From Thermohalobaculum sp039026295 (lineage in GTDB: Bacteria; Pseudomonadota; Alphaproteobacteria; Rhodobacterales; Rhodobacteraceae), in the NCBI GenBank assembly GCA_039026295.1, contig JBCCMP010000072.1:1-15640 (forward strand): a DNA stretch of 15,640 nucleotides. Direction: 5' to 3'. This document shows positions 13,174 to 15,640 of the stretch, in pieces; within the stretch, counting starts at the first letter, position 1, and each line of letters begins with the position of its first letter. The notes under the pieces are model-generated. The model was not told the origin of the DNA. It ran no database searches and worked only from the letters and a program-made list of their open reading frames with translations. The position numbers and the translations under genes are program-made.

Positions 13174-13629
13174 CTACCCCAGTCCCGACGGCGCTTTGCG
13201 TGCAGACCCGATCGTGACCCGGGGCGCGGGCGTGGGAACCTCGTCATTTTCCGCTGCCAGACGGATCGGCTCTTCCCGTTCCTCGGCTTCGGGCTGAAGC
13301 GCCGGTTCCGGTTCGCGCGTTACTGGTTCCACCACGGGCGCAGGGGCAGCCACAGGTGCAACCGCCGCGGGGATATGCACGGACGGAGGCTGCGATGCAA
13401 GCGCCCGTCGAAAGACCAGAACAGCGCGGTGCACTTCCTGCGGACGGCTCAGAAATCCGGCCTTTTCTTCCATCGGGATAAGATCGGTGCGCTGATACTC
13501 CCAGCCGTCCACGGCTTCGGCGGCGATGACCTCTTCGACGGCTTTTGCAACCCGGTCAGACCGTGACTTTGCACCGCGTCGGCGCTTGGCACGTTCCGGC
13601 GCTCCGACGCATTTGTACTCGTATCCCAT
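13174..13629 (-). CDS. DUF4177-type protein with proline-rich tail
   Basis: The product has 151 residues. The first 75 form the recognisable part: YEYKCVGAPE at 3-12, then a basic RRRGAKSRSDR patch, and DGWEYQRTDLIP (41-52), which is the pattern of DUF4177 (YEYK at the start, then GWELV-like). HRAVLVFRRAL closes the domain. Residues 81-151 are Pro/Ala/Glu-rich and probably disordered. The function is unknown. The frame runs upstream to 13668, but start 13629 is preferred: it places MGYEYK at the terminus, as in related proteins, and GGGGG precedes it by about 5 bases. It is transcribed towards the small lipoprotein gene with no terminator between, and away from the alpha/beta hydrolase across a 133-base gap. 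Confidence 0.78.
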   Translation of the reverse strand: MGYEYKCVGAPERAKRRRGAKSRSDRVAKAVEEVIAAEAVDGWEYQRTDLIPMEEKAGFLSRPQEVHRAVLVFRRALASQPPSVHIPAAVAPVAAPAPVVEPVTREPEPALQPEAEEREEPIRLAAENDEVPTPAPRVTIGSARKAPSGLG

Positions 13630-13762
13630 GCCGACCCCCACGTTATTACCGTTTTGCGACTCGCCCACACCTCTGGCGTCTTTTCAGCAGATGACGGGCC
13701 GGGACTCAAGGGATTGGGCCCTCTCAACCTGCCATTAAATCGGATGTGGTTGTCATACGCCT

Positions 13763-15037
13763 ATGAGTTACATGCGATTTTCAGCAGCACCGGCCGGGCG
13801 CCTTTCCGACCGGACGATCCCCTGGGTCATCTTTGGGGAACGCCCCGAGGTTCCCGATGGGCTGGAGGACAGCGCCCTCGCCGGGGCCAATCTGGCGCAG
13901 ATCGCGTCCAGCCCCGGCGCGCCGATGTTCGAGCATGAATCGCTGTTCGGTGCCCACGTCGCGGCGCAGGATCTGTCCTTGGACAAAGACGATCCGGTTG
14001 TCGTCTTTGTCCACGGTTTTCAGCATGAACCGCGCCGACCGGTCTTGCCGCGCGCGCGCAGCGACAATCCGCACCGCTGTCTCTATCACTTCACCGAAAC
14101 ACCTGCGGGGCCCGGGTCCAAGGAAGAGCGAACGCGCCACATCACCCCCTGGTTTTCACGGGCAATGACAGAAACGGGCGAGGGTACGGTGGAGGACTGC
14201 CGCGGCCTTCCGATCGGGTTTTCCTATGCGTCCTGGGGCGGCAGTGCGGATACGTTTTTGCCCGGCGTCGTGACAGATACGCTGACACGCTACGCGCCGA
14301 AGATGCGGCTTCGGGAACCATCCAAGCCGTTCATCAATGCCTATTCTGATGCCGAAGTCGCCGGTTACGGTCTGGCAGCGGTACTCACCCAGATCGAGGC
14401 GCGGCTGGATCATGCCGGGCTGCAGAACAAGAAGATCGACATCGTCGCGCATTCGCTCGGGGCATGGACGACCCTGTCCGCGCTTGCGCTGATCGCTCAG
14501 CGCTGGCCAAACGACACGACCCTGACCCGGATTGACCGGGTCATCCTGATGGGCGGTGCCTGCTATTGGGGGCAGGCTGCCTTCGCGCTGGCCAACATCG
14601 TTTTCGCCGATGCACCGGAAGGGCCCAGTTTCTACAATGTCATGACGCGGTCGGACAACGTGCTGCGCTATCTTCGATCTCATCGCACCATGGCAGTCTC
14701 TCTGGCCTCGGCAGAAGAAGATCTCAGCATCGAAAAGCCTGTTCTCAGCATGCTGCGCTCCGGCCAGACCATCGGGTTCGATGGCAAGCCGCCGCATAAG
14801 CCATACGAATTCTTCGGCGACGAGTTTCACGATTGGGTCGACATTCGCCTGGACAGTATGAAGGTCCGCCGCTGGGGAACATCCCACGGCTTCGATCTGC
14901 GCGCTGCGCGTTCCAAGCCGCTTGGCGATCATTGGGTGCACTTCACCCATCCGGGAAACTGGGCGCTCTACCGCGCCATTCTGCATGATCGCGAAAACTG
15001 GTCGGTGGACAGTGTGAAAGCCGCACTCGCCGATTGA
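13763..15037 (+). CDS. Alpha/beta hydrolase (DUF900-like) of unknown substrate
   Basis: The protein has 424 residues. VVVFVHGFQHE (79-89) is the oxyanion-hole strand and turn. VAHSLGAWTTLSAL (228-241) is the nucleophile elbow with Ser231, using AHSLG instead of the more common GHSLG. ASWGG at 156-160 may form a lid edge. Candidates for the catalytic His are in DHWVHFTHPGNW near the C-terminus. About 145 residues separate the oxyanion turn from the nucleophile, roughly twice the usual, so there is a large insertion, probably a lid. No signal peptide is seen, so it is probably cytoplasmic. The Ser-hydrolase core resembles the DUF900 group, but lipase, esterase or other activity cannot be chosen. 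ATG 13763 has no clear binding site; ATG 13772 is a near alternative. Confidence 0.82.
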   Translation: MSYMRFSAAPAGRLSDRTIPWVIFGERPEVPDGLEDSALAGANLAQIASSPGAPMFEHESLFGAHVAAQDLSLDKDDPVVVFVHGFQHEPRRPVLPRARSDNPHRCLYHFTETPAGPGSKEERTRHITPWFSRAMTETGEGTVEDCRGLPIGFSYASWGGSADTFLPGVVTDTLTRYAPKMRLREPSKPFINAYSDAEVAGYGLAAVLTQIEARLDHAGLQNKKIDIVAHSLGAWTTLSALALIAQRWPNDTTLTRIDRVILMGGACYWGQAAFALANIVFADAPEGPSFYNVMTRSDNVLRYLRSHRTMAVSLASAEEDLSIEKPVLSMLRSGQTIGFDGKPPHKPYEFFGDEFHDWVDIRLDSMKVRRWGTSHGFDLRAARSKPLGDHWVHFTHPGNWALYRAILHDRENWSVDSVKAALAD

Positions 15038-15110
15038 AGGAATGACCTCCCAGTTTTAGCGCGACAGCGCGGTTTAAACGGGTATCCTCAGCCAAAAACC
15101 GGAGGTGCCG

Positions 15111-15640
15111 ATGCCCGAAGCCCTGTCCCGCGATCAGATCGCCGCCTATCGCCGCGACGGATACACAGTGCTGGAACGGCGCGTGCCGGAAGACATTTTG
15201 GCCCAGATCCGTCGAGAGATCATGCGCTTCCAGGACATGGCCCGCGGCATGACCGCCTCGGATGCCAGTCTGGATCTGGAAGACAGCCACACCCCTGACG
15301 CCCCCCGCGTTCGACGTGTGAAACTGCCGCACGCGCAGTCGGCGATCATTGATGATCTGATGCGGTCCGACCATATTCTCGCTCCGATCCGCGACCTGAT
15401 CGGCCCAAATCTGCGCCTTCAGACGACCAAGCTGAACATGAAGTCCGCAGGCTTTGGTGCCGCCGTCGAATGGCATCAGGATTGGGCCTTCTATCCCTAC
15501 ACCAACGACGATGTGCTCGCGGTTGGCGTCATTCTGGACGACATGGACATGCGCAATGGGCCGTTGATGGTCTTTCCCGGAACACATCGGGGACCCGTTC
15601 TGAACCACCACCACAACGGCGTCTTCGCCGGTGCCGTTGA
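15111..15640 (+). CDS. Phytanoyl-CoA dioxygenase family oxygenase (3' partial)
   Basis: The window ends after 176 codons, so the C-terminal part is missing. An N-terminal helix (LSRDQIAAYRRDGYTVLE) typical of the family is followed by EWHQDWAFYPYTNDDVL (120-136). His122 and Asp124 in HQD are the first two ligands of the non-haem Fe(II) facial triad. MVFPGTHRG near residues 155-163 is a family hallmark shortly before the third ligand, which must lie beyond or near the end. These enzymes hydroxylate small substrates using 2-oxoglutarate. The substrate is open: the group includes lipid, ectoine and natural-product hydroxylases. GGAGG lies 5 bases before ATG 15111, which fixes the start. It is downstream of, and co-directional with, the alpha/beta hydrolase, 73 bases apart. 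Confidence 0.88.
   Translation, partial: MPEALSRDQIAAYRRDGYTVLERRVPEDILAQIRREIMRFQDMARGMTASDASLDLEDSHTPDAPRVRRVKLPHAQSAIIDDLMRSDHILAPIRDLIGPNLRLQTTKLNMKSAGFGAAVEWHQDWAFYPYTNDDVLAVGVILDDMDMRNGPLMVFPGTHRGPVLNHHHNGVFAGAV

Noticed and set aside
14156..14986. Minus-strand open frame of 276 codons opposite the alpha/beta hydrolase
   Set aside because: Long only because of high GC. The sense strand has a nucleophile elbow and oxyanion motif; the antisense product has no motif and no ribosome site.
15059..15070. GCGC-GACA-GCGC hairpin after the alpha/beta hydrolase gene
   Set aside because: The stem is 4 bp and GGTTTAAA follows rather than a T-run directly after it; too weak to call a terminator.
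14943..15614. Minus-strand open frame of 223 codons opposite the end of the hydrolase and the PhyH gene
   Set aside because: It spans a gene boundary of two supported genes and has no recognisable motif.
1..15640. Search for tRNA, rRNA, CRISPR repeats, insertion sequences and att sites
   Set aside because: No regularly spaced repeats, transposase motifs, long terminal inverted repeats or recognisable RNA genes were seen by eye. A tRNAscan or Infernal run could still find a small RNA.

Overview
The window is a GC-rich, gene-dense chromosomal segment of an alphaproteobacterium. It most likely belongs to the Rhodobacterales (Roseobacter group). The basis is gene content and order: lspA, a DUF3035/BamF-like lipoprotein and a pair of M16 peptidases; a zinc-ribbon membrane protein divergent from ftsE-ftsX and a PlsC-family acyltransferase; and a J-domain protein divergent from bolA. 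This placement rests on recognising families, not on a search. No tRNA, rRNA, CRISPR array, transposase, phage gene or integration site was seen. No gap between genes reaches 300 bases.

Left part (1-4487). A 5'-truncated endonuclease/exonuclease/phosphatase gene overlaps a FkbM-type methyltransferase gene by 4 bases. Both converge on a minus-strand operon of three genes: a zinc-ribbon class I methyltransferase, a sulfotransferase, and sdhB, the iron-sulfur subunit of succinate dehydrogenase. sdhB stands apart from sdhC, sdhD and sdhA, which do not lie next to it in its transcript. A small secreted two-cysteine protein diverges from this operon.

Middle part (4520-8466). lspA (lipoprotein signal peptidase) is followed by a BamF-like lipoprotein that would be its substrate. 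Next come two overlapping M16 peptidase genes, one with an intact HxxEH zinc site and one without. This is the usual arrangement for a heterodimeric periplasmic M16B protease. A two-way terminator hairpin closes the run.

Right-centre (8467-11853). A zinc-ribbon protein with one membrane span is transcribed away from ftsE-ftsX-acyltransferase. Those three genes overlap by 4 and 1 bases, which suggests tight translational coupling between a divisome ABC-type complex and a phospholipid-synthesis enzyme.

Right part (11900-15640). A zinc-site/J-domain protein diverges from bolA across an operator-like inverted repeat. Then follow a 59-residue lipoprotein, a DUF4177-type protein with a proline-rich tail, an uncharacterised alpha/beta hydrolase, and a 3'-truncated phytanoyl-CoA dioxygenase-family oxygenase.

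Most of the window looks like ordinary conserved Rhodobacterales chromosome, rich in cell-envelope biogenesis genes. I found no clearly new multi-gene system. The items most worth a second look are the isolated sdhB operon, the HdeA-like layout of the small secreted protein, and the long insertion in the alpha/beta hydrolase.
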